In this document: positions 43,971 to 56,409 of the stretch, in pieces
Position numbering within the stretch: position 1 is the first letter of the stretch
Layout: each line of letters opens with the position of its first letter
Assembly: GCA_031308135.1 (NCBI GenBank)
Contig: JAHLJT010004567.1
Location: 30,911,602 to 30,975,601 of the forward strand
Direction: 5' to 3'
Length of the DNA stretch: 64,000 nucleotides
Source: Acheta domesticus
Lineage: Eukaryota > Arthropoda > Insecta > Orthoptera > Gryllidae
The notes under the pieces: generated by a model
Databases searched by the model: none
What the model was told of the DNA's origin: nothing
The model's input: only the letters and a program-made list of their open reading frames with translations
Made by a program: the position numbers and the translations under genes

Positions 43971-46734
43971 TGAAGAGAGTATTGATAGAGCATCGAATGA
44001 CCAAGCGCTCATTCAAGTGAATAACTGTAAAGAAAAATATTTTGAAGGAACTGAATTTTATACACGCATTTCAGGTGAAAATTTCTGTTTACTTTTGTTG
44101 GTGGCACACTGGGCACTACCCTACAAGCCGCCACTGTTCCTACGCCACGGGCTATCAGGGCTTGAAACTTTCCGCCCACCAACCGCGTTCACCCCTCCTG
44201 ACTACCTACGCTCTGCACTTCTCCATCCATCCGCCTGCTCTTACCCTCTCGCTCCGTCCCGTCCCTCTCCGATCCAACCCGTCTCGCTCCCACCTGCCCC
44301 ATTCCGGTCCATCCCCCACCAGGTCTTCCACTTCTCCCCGCCATGCAGCGTCATCCCATGACACCTCGCTGACTCGACTCGACGCGACGCCTTGCTCCGC
44401 CCTTCCCCGCTCCATCACGTCCTCGTGCTCTCCCTCCCGCGACCGCACCGCGTCGCGTCACGCCCTCTCGCCGCTCAAGTGTGACAAATGAACTAATAAT
44501 AGCCCTCTGATTTGGCTCCAGGGCTGCGAGCGCGGGACGCGTCCCGCTGGACGTTGCGCCCCGCCCCGCCCGGCCTCGCCCCTCACCCGCCCCAACCCCT
44601 CACTGCACGATCTATTGTTTTTCTGTTTCTCTGCTGCATTTTGTGATTCAGTGTTCTCACCGGCGGCGGCGCGCACGTGTTTTTGCATTAATAAATCGAG
44701 CGTGGGGCTGTTTTAAGTTATTCTAAAGGAATAGTCACCTTTAGCTGTTCATATAGTTGATCTCGAAAATGCATATGTAGCTTATTCTGGAGCTTCTGGT
44801 AGTTGTTTTTGTGTGAAAACATTGTATTTCTGCTTTCCATGTTGATAATAAAAATAAAATTAAAAATATTAGTTTCCCGGCTAATCAATTTATACATAAA
44901 GAAAGTTATATAAAAAAGTAATCATTTAAAAATACTTCTTAAAATTTGGTTTCATTAAAAAATATGTTTAATTATCATCAATAGGATGAATGACGCCTTA
45001 ACGATTCATGTAAATGCTAGAAAGAGCGTGCAAGTATTTTACAGCGCATGTGCTCGTAGGTGCATTGAAAGCATTAAAACACGTGGGTTTTCTAGAATTC
45101 TTGCAGATTATCCTAGTGAGAACCTGTTATGAATTGTGCCAATCCATTTGATTGGAATTCAAATTGAGAGGAATTCAATGATCTTATGATCACTTCTGTT
45201 GGTTGCCATAAGATACGAAAAACGCTTTTTACTTGCCTAAAATCAGCAAAAATACTTTTTAAAGAAATTTCTTAAAATGTTATAGAGATCCACAAAAAAT
45301 ATCCGATCCCCAGCACGAGACCGAGACGTGTCAAATGTCACCTCATTTTCGTAGATTGGTGGACTGGAATGGGTCTAACCTTGAGTTACGGACAACCAGA
45401 CAGACGGACGCAGATTATTATATTATTAGTTTGGCTGTAATTATTCATGTAATATTAATATATGTCATATTCATGTAAATATTCGTGTAACTTGAAAATT
45501 AAGATATTAGAAATTTTGAATTATTCTGCAAATCTTCATAAAGATTCGTAATATCGAATAACATTTTTTTCGACATTCTAAACTTTCGAACCGTAATCCC
45601 TTTTTTCTCTTGTTCTCCCTCTTTTTTCAGATGAAATTTTCCCTTTGGTTTTTTGCATTTAAAACCAAATAAGATACATAAGATACTGAATTAATTAAAA
45701 ATAATATGAATAGCCCTCAATTGGCCATCAAATTGTTTCTTCCAGACAAATTTTATTATTTTAGAAGGTCATGTAAATTTATTATTTCATGCATTGTTTT
45801 AGGAAGGGTTCAAGATTCCTAATTCTGGAGATTCGAAGAATTCGAAAAAATGTACGATTTAGATTCGGATTTGAATTTGCGGAAATGCATAATTCATCCC
45901 ATTTCTGTTTGATATAGTTTAAAGAGTAGATTATGTATGTATTTTAGGTTTTTGTGTGTACATTCCATTAAATTATAAAAATGCAATATTCCAATATTAT
46001 GTAAAAGTACGTAAATCAAATGAGTACATGTATTGCGTGTCAGCATCATATCATACACTTTTATGCGAATCTTACCTTGGTCACATAAGGTGAAATTCGT
46101 CTTTGTGCAGTCATTAGTTTTGCAAATGTAGGCACTAGTAATTCATTTTGTTGAACATATTTATAAAATTTGGTGTCATATTTCAAATACTCCCGTTACG
46201 AAAATGGGCAGAGTAGTCTCTCTTGTGTGGTACTCTGGATAACCATGAGAATCATCGATGGAATTTACTTATTACAGATTTGGTATGAGCATTTTTTGGT
46301 TTTTCAAAAAACTTTATTATGTATTATTTATATCAACTTATTTTCTCGATATCCACATGCTTTCATAGCTACATATTGTATATCTCATTATTCGTGGATC
46401 GCTCCTTGTTACATGAAAATTAGTTCTTGTATTTCGGTTTTTGGATGTAAGAATTCTAATTCTGGCGAAATTCTGGGTGAGTCCTATTAATTCATGATGA
46501 ACTGCTTCACTTCAAAATATGGTCCTGATCCATCTCTGTAATATCGTATCATCCATCAAAATTTCACTCTCATTATTTGCGCCGCCAAGGGTATTTTCCT
46601 TCGTGATTGCTATTAACAGGATTAATGCGGCTGCTCAATCAGTCTTCTGGACGCTTGACCGTACATCAGCCGAGAGTGTATAACGCAGCACGCAGGCCAC
46701 TCGCGGTACCATTACACGCGAGGCGAAGCTCCTA
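43971..46734. other. Stretch without a recognised gene; pyrimidine-rich block 44180-44600
   Basis: 44180-44600 is C/T-rich with many CGCTCC and CCCGCC words and gives overlapping Pro/Ser-rich frames. From 44700 on it is AT-rich. GACAGACGGACGCAG near 45400 resembles simple-repeat motifs often found at transposon edges; no ends paired. Confidence 0.35.
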
Positions 46735-46945
46735 TGGTCGGGTTAAATAAGTTGGTGATTGACAGTTGTGCTTCTGAAACTGTAGCTTCATACAATATGA
46801 GGGTATGATTTGGTTACTTTAATAAGTATTTATTTCAAGTGTTTACTTTCATGTCCCGGGAGCACGTGCTCAGTGATACGCAAACTGTCAACGTCGCTCC
46901 CTTCCATTCGCAACTGTCAATCACCAACTTATTTTAATCGGGCTA
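46735..46945. mobile_element. TA-flanked MITE (~211 bp)
   Basis: TA at 46733-46734 and 46946-46947. Left TGGTCGGGTTAAATAAGTTG, right (reverse complement) TAGCCCGATTAAAATAAGTT; both continue with GGTGATTGACAGTTG. The inverted repeat is thus about 35 bp with a few differences. The interior includes CCCGGGAGCACGTGCTC and no reading frame of note. Mariner-type target is inferred from TA. Confidence 0.75.
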
Positions 46946-46959
46946 TAGTGGGCGTTCTC

Positions 46960-47225
46960 CTCCACAAGAGGGGACGAACGAAGTGGCGCAAAGTAGTTTC
47001 CTTAGCGGCGGCTCCATAAAGCAGCGGGGCCGTGGGCGTCATTGAAGGCCGCGCGCGCGGCGCGTGGGCGGTGCCCAGTAGTCGAGCGCCGCCCCGGACG
47101 GGCGGAGGGCGAGCGGCGCGGCGGCGACCTCGGGCGACCCTGGACCAGGTCGCATTCCGAGAGGAGAAGCGCGGCGGCGTGGGAGGAGCAGAGGCAAGCG
47201 GCTACAACAGAGCCGTGTCTACGGT
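46960..47225. other. CpG-rich patch
   Basis: GC-rich and non-repetitive, dense in CGCG and GGCGG words. Both strands give Arg/Ala-rich frames. It is bordered on the right by the 16-bp perfect palindrome CATGGCACGTGCCATG (47234-47249), which contains a CACGTG E-box. Confidence 0.4.
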
Positions 47226-47408
47226 ACGGCAGACATGGCACGTGCCATGGGCAACACTCACTAGGGGCGCTATTTACAGTACACCCATTAAAACAAATAA
47301 CAACCACCCTAATTTGAAGTGACTTGACTGAGGCGCAAATCCTATGCTTGCCAGGGGCGCCTGATTACCTAGATACCCCTTTGGGCTACAGAGTTGGGAA
47401 GCGATAAG

Positions 47409-47741
47409 CAGTGCCGGCGCCAGGCATGGGCAGACCGGGCGATCACCCGCAAGCCTCGCAAGTCAGGGGCCCGATAATGGGACTGATGGTAAAAAAATTA
47501 GTATAAAATTGAAAAGAAATTAGAAGGCGAGAAAATCGTTTTCGTAATTTTGTAAGTCGCTGTGCAGTAGTTTGATATTTCAGAAATTTTTCAATTAATT
47601 TCTTACTTTAAATTATCAATTAAAGTCGTTAATAATAGTCGTTACGTATAAGGTAGATTTCACATTTTATTTTTTCTGGGGAGGGGGAGAGACTACGTTT
47701 CAGCATTGCCCCGGGTCCAACATTTTCTAGCTCCGGTACTG
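47409..47741. mobile_element. hAT-like MITE with 8-bp target-site duplication (333 bp)
   Basis: Left end CAGTGCCGGCGCCAGGCATG, right end as reverse complement CAGTACCGGAGCTAGAAAAT: typical hAT termini (CAGNG-like first bases). Flanks are GCGATAAG (47401-47408) and GCGATGAG (47742-47749), identical at seven of eight positions, the duplication length of hAT transposases. Interior AT-rich, non-coding. The TIR similarity beyond about 15 bp is poor, so this is an old copy. Confidence 0.8.
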
Positions 47742-47749
47742 GCGATGAG

Positions 47750-48329
47750 GACGAACACGATGGAAAGCAGGCAAGGACAAGGTATATCTGAATGAAACTA
47801 TTTGTATCCAAATAGTTGTATAGACGCATAGGTGTATTGACGCATAATTTATTGTTCTATGTGAAATATAAATGATAACAGATGTGTTGTGTTATTTTTG
47901 TTCCGTTCACGCTGTCAGTATAATTAACCCTCCTCTAAATTTTAATTTTGATGCTCGCTTGCCAAGCAGTGCATTATGTAATCAAACGGACGAACATATG
48001 TTTGTATGAGGAAGCGAGCCATTGTCACGTACGTCATGTACAATTGACCTCGATGCCTGAATAGGTGGGTTTATTCAGCATTTTTCGGAAAATCTTCACT
48101 TTTTTTAGAGAAAAAATTTATGAGCGAGGGACGACACATGAAGGAGACCCAAATACTTTAGTCTACTCCGGATGATCTTGGGTTGCGACTTGTGAATAAG
48201 ACGGTAAAGGCTAAATACTTATTGTAGTTATAAGTTAGATAAAACAGTATAGAAAACTGACGCTAAAAGTTTGAGGTTTCTCACGAAGTTCATGAGTGAA
48301 GTAGTACTTTCTGGTATCATTCTGCTCCG
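47750..48329. other. AT-rich stretch without a recognised gene
   Basis: Nothing recognised on either strand. Confidence 0.4.
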
Positions 48330-48600
48330 TCTGACATTGAGATGGCTCTAGGCAACAACTATTTCCATCGCGATGTCTCTGACAGGAAGGTTTTAGGCTT
48401 CGTCTCCCCATGAGATGAGTCCCCATAGATCGAATTCAACCACTGCCTTGGAGAATTGCAGCGGCCGGCTGATCGGTAGTTTTCTGTTCTTCCAATCAAT
48501 ATCAGACAATGCCTGAGCAGGTAACGAGCCACGATCCCGATAATTTCTTCCTCAAACTTGACCCCTCCTCTCCCCTTAATCCGTAAGCGAGTGCTCTACA
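48330..48600 (+). mobile_element. SINE copy F, tail-truncated
   Basis: Head GAGATGGCTCTAGGCAAC with degraded B box, then GAGAATTGCAGCGGCCGG, CTGATCGGTAGTTTTC, CAATCAATATCAGACAATGC and the pyrimidine-rich TTCTTCCTCAAACTTGACCC part. The distal third seen in copy D is absent. Confidence 0.65.
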
Positions 48601-49330
48601 TTAGCGGTAGCTCCTGCTGTGTCTGTGCCCGCGGTTGTGGCGATGTTGGCCATCTCCACAGGCGACGACTGAAGATCGGAGCAGGGTGGGGGAATCCTCG
48701 CCAGGGCGAACGGCTCCTGCTCCAGGTATGCAGATGAGGGAGGTTCTCCTGCCTGCGCCGTACCAAAATTGAGAGTACGTGAATTGAACGCCGTTCGTAA
48801 GCAGACTACGTAAGTTTACTACAGGAGAGCAGCTGCTTTCTGGCACCCTGCCTCGCATCACGATTCCTGTTGCGGGAATATGCAATAATGCAAACTTCGG
48901 ATCGTGAGCGTTCGCAACCAAATCGTATTGGTGAAACTAGTGGTGCTGTAACATAATTCTTGCTTTTTCCGATTAGTTTAAGGATACCGTCAGTATTTTG
49001 TACTGCACATTATGTAATTCTTATGTAAGAGCTATACTGTGCAAAACACTCGTCGAACTTCTGCAATATAGAACATGAAGTCTATTTTGTAGTTTTTTTT
49101 ATTTTATAAGTAAATTTGACAGTTTGTTGTAGAAATGCATAGAGTGCTTAGCAACTCTACTGAACTGAATCTATATCTCGCAGTGACATTTAACAGCATT
49201 GGTTGCCATAATAATATTTCCGCAAATGCTAGTGTGTTCTTTGCTCTATTTAAACAATACATTTAGATAAAATATGGAGCCGCTTTGAGAAACTTTTGAG
49301 CAATTCTTATGGGTTTAATATTAAAGTAAC

Positions 49331-49365
<35 letters not shown>

Positions 49366-49740
49366 ATTCACAAGGTCTTAAGTTCAGCTAAGTTGTTCCT
49401 AAAATTAAAATTAATCGTAATTTGAAAATATAACATTTTGAAATAACCTATTTACGGTTTAACCATGAATATTGTTCAAATACGGAAAGACATACCGCAG
49501 AATCGGCATATCCTATGGAAAAAAAGTTTTTGGGAGGAACCGGGCCCCAAAATGTGATTTTCCGAAGAAATCTCGAGGTTGATTTTCTTGCAGCATTACA
49601 ACACTAACTATAAACGCAGTGAAAATGAATGTTAAGAACAGATTCCCCCTCTGCCGAGTATCATATTTACCTTTCTAGTACAAATTAAATGTTAAAAAGA
49701 CTTTCGTTTGGTTAAATTGACATCTAATTAAAAAAAATAA
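48601..49740. other. Stretch without a recognised gene; (AT)n at 49334-49362
   Basis: A 106-codon minus frame (48601-48921) in moderate-GC DNA carries no family signature and starts where the SINE ends. A pure (TA)n run of about 14 units lies at 49334-49362. Confidence 0.4.
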
Positions 49741-50610
49741 CTACGGCCCAGGAAGATGTTTCTGAGCCGATCCCTCGGCACAGGTGATAGCAGCGGTAGC
49801 TGCAGGCGTGTCAGTGACCGGCCTCCCGCGCTGTGGCAGTGGAGTTGGCTCTGCAGGCGCCGCCCCAAGGACGGCCGTGCGGTCGCCGCAGAGGCTTCGC
49901 GCTTGGGCAGTATGCTGATGAGGCGGCGTCTGCCCCATACCAATGCGATCCTTCGGCGCGACCTCCGCCAGCGCCAGTGCGAAACCCCTGACCTTCCGTC
50001 CGCAGGTCGCGGATCGGCCCTCGGCCCGCCACGCCGCGCCGCGCCGCGCGGTGGCTGCTGCTGCTGCTTCGGAATTCCTTCATTACCTGCAGCTGCCGCC
50101 CCCGCCCCCGCGTCCACGCCACCGCCACCGCCGTCACCCCCACCACCACTGCCACCGACATCGCCATCTCCACCACCGTCACCACCACCACCACCACCAC
50201 TACTACTACTACCACCACCAAACCACCACCACTACCACCAACACCTCCAGCATCACCGCCACCCCCACCCCACCACCATCCCACCCCCTACCCCCACCCC
50301 ACCCCCACCACCACCCCAGCCACCCCCCATCCCCCCAACCACAACCGCCATCACCACCACCATCACCGCCGCCACCACCACTGCCACCACTCCAACCACC
50401 ACCGCCGCCCCTGCCATCAACACCACTGCCTCAGCCACCGCCTACCGCGCCGCGCCGTTCCAATAAAGCGACGCCTTCATACGGCGCGAAGTGCGCCCGG
50501 CCGGTGGGAATGCTCCGCGTGGGCCGCGGTGTTGGTTTCTGGGAATGCGCCCTTCCGACGCCGTTTGATGTGCCTCTGAGGAAGCGGGTTGGAAAAGGGT
50601 AACGAACGCC
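49741..50610. repeat. CpG-rich patch with long (CCA)n/(CCG)n block
   Basis: 49750-50095 is CpG-rich unique DNA; 50096-50430 is a nearly continuous CCA/CCG/CTA triplet array; 50430-50610 is again GC-rich. Triplet frames give polyproline, polyhistidine/threonine (+) and polyvaline/glycine (-). The layout resembles the islands at 37340 and 30837. Confidence 0.8.
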
Positions 50611-51879
50611 GCAGCGCTGCGCTCCTTCGTCTAAGGTAGATCTTTGACGAAATTTAAGGAACTCGCTCAAAATTGAAATTCCACTGTTCTAATGTAGAGG
50701 TGTTGTAATTGGGACGGTATTCACTCTCGGTTTTCTTTGTTTTCCTTTGGTGGAAAAGGTCAAACTTCAAAAAGCATTTTTTGTTTGTGTAGGCTGCCTT
50801 TTCATATGTCTCATGTACTATTGAGTTTTGTTCATTTATTGTCAGCCTTTTTACTGTCTATTTCGATAATGCATTATAGTGGAAGTATTATTTTTATTAT
50901 TGTCATTATTATTGTTTTCCGTCTGTTGAACAGAAACCTCCAACTGTGTGTCTCTCTATGTCAGATAATTAAAATGCAAAAGAAAATTGAAGATGATATT
51001 TTTATGATGACTTTATCCACGTTTTCTAATCTAATATCAGTTTGTTTGTTTGTTGTTTGTTTGTTTGTATTTTATGCGCTCCTGTACCATTGATATTTTT
51101 GCGATAAAACGTCAACTTATTGCCTGCACTTGCGCCAAGAATATAGGTATAGTACAGTGGGAATGTACGTATGTCTGTCTCATATAGACACGCGTTGATG
51201 ATACGATTTTATGCTGACTCAGGCGCTCCTGAACGTAAGCTCTACGCAACCCGCCGCACCCTCAAGTATTAAGCGCGTCTTCGTTGCATATTCTGCCCCT
51301 GCGAATGTGAAACATCGACCGGAATTATTACTTGAACATTATCTTGCAGATGTAAATCAAATTTCTTCAAGACGTCGTAGCGAAACTTGCCCAAACTTGA
51401 GGGAGAACTTTTAAACAATACTTGACAACCATATCCAGACCAGTACATAAACAATCATATACTCGCGTCTTTCATCTATTAAAATTTTTACAGAGCGTAA
51501 CGTAAAACGTGATTAACAATTACGTGACCAGTAGCGTGTGAAGTGGAATACATTGCAGTAGCGATGCATTTGCTTACTAGTATTAAATGTAGGAGACGAA
51601 TTGTAATTTATGTTGAAATTGGTACGCGAAGGGAAAATAGTTAATGTAAATTATGTACTTTTTCATATACAAGTAATATGTATTGTGTAGGTCACCTCAC
51701 GTCAAAGAAGAATTCGAATCTGCACTGTCTTGGACAGCCACCAGGCTCAGTGCGTGGTGGCCTGAGCCGGCGTGGCTGTTCTTGTAATGATAAGGAAAAT
51801 CCGTTTCTTAAAAAGTGAAAGCTGATTTATCTCTTACGTCTCTCTACTATTTCTTATAGGATAAACTTCGTGTTGGGTG
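50611..51879. other. Stretch without a recognised gene
   Basis: 50740-51100 encodes a hydrophobic 118-codon frame in T-rich DNA, with simple GTTTGTTTGTTT near 51040; not recognisable as a membrane protein family. Confidence 0.35.
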
Positions 51880-52230
51880 GAACGTGGGACAGTTTAGTTC
51901 GCTCGTGGTGTCTCGGGGAAGGGTGGGGGGCGAAATGTGCGTTGTGCGACGTGCGTGAGTGCAAGAGAGCACGATGTGCGTGCCGCGCGCTTCCCGTCGG
52001 CGCGGGAAGCGAGTGTACGCGGTGGGCGTCGTCGGCTTTGAGGAGCGGTCGCCGCCCATTTCTCACGCGGCGGCGCCCTCGCCTCGCCCTCACCTCGCGC
52101 TTCTCCGCGCGGGCGGAGGGGTTCACGAGCGGCGGACCGACGCGCTACCGAAACGCCAGTTCTCACCGGTCCTCGGGCTGGTTCGGAGACGCACGGCTCT
52201 CCGTGCAGTCTTGTACGATGAAAGAGAGAT
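51880..52230. other. CpG-rich patch
   Basis: Non-repetitive GC-rich DNA with many CpG, frames open on both strands. The + frame from 51959 continues into AT-rich DNA to 52528 but shows no domain. Confidence 0.4.
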
Positions 52231-53760
52231 GAAAAAATACGTAAGGGAAAAAAAGAAAGAAAAACAAACAGATTTTCGATTTAATATGGAGAACATAAAG
52301 GATGTATCGAGAATCGGCGTCCTTTTAGGGTATTATTCGAGAATAAAATACCGACCTTCTCCCCTTGAAATTATCCGACAATCATATGTATTATTTACAA
52401 AAGTAAACAACCATTTTCCAGATGAACTACTCAAGCAGTCTTCGTACGTAAGATGCTATTTGAATGCTGGAAGTCCCCGATATCTGCACGTATATCTTAT
52501 ACTTTTGTGTACGGTATATAAATATTAATAATGTGATTTTTTTAAATGTGCACAACTCACACAACATTGCTTTAAGGTAAGCAGTATTGGGGTAGGGGAA
52601 GGCAGCACAAGGCATGGACGATGGGAACGACCAGGTGGGTTGGAGCCGTTCGGCATAAGGCGAGGCAGTCCACGGCAGAGCAGGGCACACTAGGCGGAGA
52701 GGATACACGAGTAGGCAGAATGTATTCCGGCTCCTATCTGGAAAGATGAATATGGTAAATAAATATTCGGACAAGTAAAAAGGTTTCGGCTTTAAACTTC
52801 CCGTGCGATTTAATTGCACTGGTTTCCACTACTTTACTCATTGCATTTTGCGAGAATTTCCTCATTTTCCGCCTGCGAGAGAGTTCTCTTATTTCTGGGA
52901 GTGTCAACTCCACGTCTAATTCACTAGACATTTTAAACTAAAGAATTGGCCGGTTTTTAATTACAACCACACGGCAGCTACATAGTAAAAATGACTAATA
53001 ATAAAAGAAATTAAAACTCATAATCACAATATAATAAATGCAATTTTAATGTACACAATCGAGCGAAACTAGAAAGATTCTCAATGATTAATTGTCAATA
53101 CTTGGTTTGTTAACTTCTCTGTGATTGGTCACGAACCTGTATCATAATGAAATCTGCATGGAAATGAGTGTCATTATGCAACAGGTCGTAGTCATCAAAC
53201 GACAGAAGTATACAATGAATGTAGAAAAAATGTCCGTACCTGACATTTCGGCGAAGTCAAGATTATTGGCATCTATAAATGAGAGGGAAGAGCTCTCTAT
53301 ATTTCGAGTGGATTTAAGAAGAGACCACAAACATAGCAATGATAATTCAGTCATACTGTGTTTTCTCATGTGCTTCTAATTTCATATATTGGTAACACAC
53401 TTCATTTCCCTCTTGAAATGGCAGATGCCATTATTTACATCTGAACGCTTCATTTGACATTCATCACTGAGAGGAAGTTCATTGAACTGAATTAGTGTGG
53501 TATTTCAGGTAACTGTACTGGAGTGCAGAGGATATAGAGATCCACTTGTAAGAGGGTTCAGCATAATGTTACGAATATTTAGGGTCAGAAAGGGATCGAA
53601 GATGATTACTTCTTGCTACTGAACATTGGGTCAGAAATTGTATTTAATGAAGATTCACGTTTTAAGCATCGTGCCCCTCGTTGGTAGGCAATTCAACCAG
53701 CACTGGTGTTAGCAGCTTCTCGTTGTGATGCAGGCGAAGAGATTTCGTGTTCGTTCCGAG
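52231..53760. other. AT-rich stretch without a recognised gene
   Basis: ATTTCAG followed by GTAACT at about 53511 is a weak acceptor-donor pair with a poor donor. No repeat ends recognised. Confidence 0.35.
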
Positions 53761-54215
53761 GCAGACGTGTGTGAGTGCATCTGGGCGGGCGGCCTTCGCC
53801 GGGCGGGGCCGACGGTGACTCAGGGCCCGAGGAGGCGCAGCGCATTGGCCGCCGCCCACGGCCGCGCACCGACTCGCCGCGCCGCGCCGTGGTGGCTCCC
53901 GCGTGGAATGCGGCCTTCTGACCCCGCCCGCCCGCCCGCTCGCCCGCCCGCCCGCCCTCTCGCTCCCGCCCGCCCGCCCTCTCGCTCCCGCCCGCCCGCC
54001 CTCTCGCTCCCGCCCGCCCGCCCTCTCGCTCCCGCACACTGCCTCTCGCTCCCGCACACTGCCTCTCGTACCCTCTCGCTGCTCTCGCCCGCCCTCTCGC
54101 CCCCTTCTCGCCCGCCCTCTCGCGCGTCCGCCCTCTCGACCGCCCCTCTCTCGTCCGCCCGCCCGCTTGCCCGTCCTCTCACCCGTCCTCTCGCCAGCCC
54201 AGGAGCACGCTGCAC
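53761..54215. repeat. CpG-rich patch with 22-bp minisatellite
   Basis: CTCTCGCTCCCGCCCGCCCG units start at 53957, 53979, 54001 and 54023 (22-bp period), then two 20-bp variants with GCACACTGC follow (54043, 54063) before the pattern dissolves into CTCTCGCCCGCC words. Serine/arginine/proline-rich frames result. Confidence 0.9.
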
Positions 54216-54640
54216 GTAACGAAGGCGAAGCCCTCCTTTTGGAAGTGTTTGGCTGCCATGTGGCCAGCATTCTAAAGTGGGTTTTGACCGATTGATTGAA
54301 TATCATTATGTCACAATTGTAATCGCAATGGTCTGTGCTAATATTCAACCCTTACAGGGCAAAAATCAAAAGATACATTCTTTATTATTTAACACATATT
54401 TATTTTACAAAAATGTCGATAATTATCTTTGACTTGGGAGCCGATTGGGAGGCAGAAGTGTGTAATGAACCAGTGTTGTATGATCGTTTCGTGCTCCTGT
54501 CCTTTCAGGCAATTAGTAGTTGCCATCCAGTTTCGCAAATCCAGTGTGAGGCGATCATTGATCCTCCGAATGGCAGCAAGTGAGTTACCCGCTCCCTGAG
54601 AGGCCGCCTTCTTCCCAATACAGCACCTAAGCACCTAACG
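54216..54640. other. Stretch without a recognised gene
   Basis: AT-rich DNA between two GC-rich islands; nothing recognised. Confidence 0.35.
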
Positions 54641-55800
54641 CTGTCGGAGGCGAACGCCTGTGGAGATCCTTTGAGGCGCGCGCCGACCACCCGGTCAAGC
54701 GCGAGCGGCGCCGGTGCGCGATAATGCAGCCTCTCTGGCGATTTACCGGGCGGTTGTGGAGTTGCTGGCACGTGTTTGCTCGACGGCGCCGTGGCCGCCT
54801 CGGAGTTGCGAAGCGTTCGGAAGCGCCAGAGTGCAGCGACCGGCCTTCGGGCGGGCTGGGGAGGGCGACGGGGGGCGGTGGGCGTCTGGGCAAACAGCCA
54901 CGAAACGTCTGGGCCGCTGCTGCCGCTGCCAGGCCCATCCGCCCACCCGCGGCATCCCGATTCTCCCTTCCCCGGCACGCCCCGCCTCACGCTACCGCTC
55001 CGCCCCGCCCCGTCCCATTATGCCTTTCCCGTTCTGTCCCGCCTTGTCCCGCGGTGTCCCACTCTGTTCCGCTTTGTCCCGCTCTGTCTCGCTCAGCCCC
55101 GCTCCATACACCCCGCGCCACCTCGTATCCCCTGCATCATCCTGCACCCCCCCGCGCCCCTCCATGCCGCCTATCCTCGCCCTGCCTCATGCCGCCTTCA
55201 CCGCCTCACCCCCACCCCACCCCCGCCCTTCCCCGCGCCGCCCCGCCCCATCGCGTCTCATCGCGCCCCATCCCGCCACATCCCGCCTTGCCCCGCCCCA
55301 CTACGCCCCACCCCGCCCCACTCTATCTTCTCTTCGCATCTGCCTTTGCCACCTACCCTGGCCACAGCGTCTCGCCGAGATTCTCCTTGCTCCGAAACCG
55401 CCTGCACCACCTTAGTTGGACAGAAACCCCCATCTCGACCCCCCTTCTCTCTCCCCGCTTCCCACTTCCTCGCCCTGCTTCACCCAATCTCCTTGCTTCT
55501 TCATACTTCATCCACTATCGTTCCCACTTGCCCTGTTTAACACGGCAACTCGCCTCTTCTACTCCCCTGCCTCTCTCCTCGCCTCGCCCCGCCCCATCCC
55601 CCTTCCACCGCGCCCCGCATCCTCTCGACCGTCTCGCTCGGCTGCCCATGGCGCCCCGCCCGCGTCCTCCGCCCACCGGCGCTTCTGTTACGCCCCCTCC
55701 CAGCGTCTTCCCCGGGCTCTTGGCCGCCTCCGCCCGCTGCCTCATCCGGACTTCACTTCGACGGCGCCTTGGCTACTTCACCTTGCCGGGCTTTTTCTGC
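54641..55800. repeat. CpG- and pyrimidine-rich low-complexity island
   Basis: 54650-54960 is CpG-rich. 54960-55330 is built from CCCGCCC and (T/C)GTCCCGCTCTG-like phrases about 10 bp apart (e.g. TGTCCCGC recurring at 55036-55090). 55330-55800 is less repetitive but still C/T-biased. Three + frames stay open (up to 394 codons, Pro/Ser/His-rich), which reflects pyrimidine bias, not coding. Confidence 0.7.
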
Positions 55801-56100
55801 TCTCTCCGAGCTGACAATAAGATGGATGGAGGCGAACCCGGATACGGAAACTGTTCGAAATGCGTCCATAACTTTGCGGAAAGGATAATTCTCCTTTGGT
55901 ATTCTTGAAACAATTTGAGAAGAAATAGCGTAAAGCACATTTGATGAACTAAGAATGTCTATAAGAGCGAGATTATAAACAGTGGTGACAAGAACATCTT
56001 TTAGTCTTTGTAATCCTATGATTTTTTTTGTGGACTCTAGTTATTTCATTGAAGTTATTATTTCATTCGTCGAGTGTCTTCATTCCATTATGTAATAACT
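55801..56100. other. AT-rich stretch without a recognised gene
   Basis: Nothing recognised. Confidence 0.35.
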
Positions 56101-56190
56101 GAACATACACAGGAGGTCGACAAAATACAGAAACGCCTCGTAAAATGCATGCCCGAATTGAAACGTTTATTGCATCTAAATTTGAAGTTT
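56101..56190 (+). pseudogene. Possible scrap of a non-LTR RT thumb region
   Basis: The frame reads EVDKIQKRLVKCMPELKR, which resembles the IE-KVQKR-T--IPEL segment shared by many insect non-LTR reverse transcriptases. Only about 25 residues are comparable and the flanks do not continue the domain. Could be chance. Confidence 0.3.
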
Positions 56191-56283
56191 CGACTGCCGT
56201 ATTTGCCCACTATCACCACCTCCGCAATACATAGCACACTGCATCCTTGCCAAGGCAGTGGTTTATCCAGTGGCTAGTACACC

Positions 56284-56409
56284 ATGACCGCTCTAACAGA
56301 ATTCAAACGTGGGCAAATTGTAGGAACCGGTACAGTGAGTGATTCTGTAATCTGGGTAGCCCAAGTGTTTGCTGTTTCGCAAGGCAAAGTATCCAAGATT
56401 TTGACATAA
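56284..56409 (+). pseudogene. Tc1-like transposase N-terminal helix-turn-helix remnant
   Basis: From an ATG at 56284 the frame encodes 41 residues including LTEFKRGQIVGTG and WVAQVFAVSQGKVSKILT, then a stop at 56407-56409. This matches the first DNA-binding helix-turn-helix of Tc1-family transposases, where a short LT-F-RG-IVG start is followed by a helix and the VS-GTVSK recognition helix. The remaining ~300 residues with the catalytic DDE motif are not found intact; about 100 bp downstream an NAQLR word (near 56530) may be a displaced later segment. A dead fragment; clade not assigned. Confidence 0.65.

Noticed and set aside
48601..48921. 106-codon minus-strand frame as a gene
   Set aside because: No domain, no splice context, begins at the SINE border; likely chance in moderate-GC DNA.
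49756..50602. Proline/histidine-rich frames of 219-236 codons
   Set aside because: Direct product of the CCA/CCG array, overlapping on both strands.
53505..53516. Second recursive splice site (TTTCAG/GTAACT)
   Set aside because: Weak donor (GTAACT) and poor pyrimidine tract compared with 11471.
54724..55908. 394-codon + frame, Pro/Ser/His-rich
   Set aside because: Pyrimidine-biased low-complexity DNA with three simultaneously open frames; no recognisable domain or splice structure.
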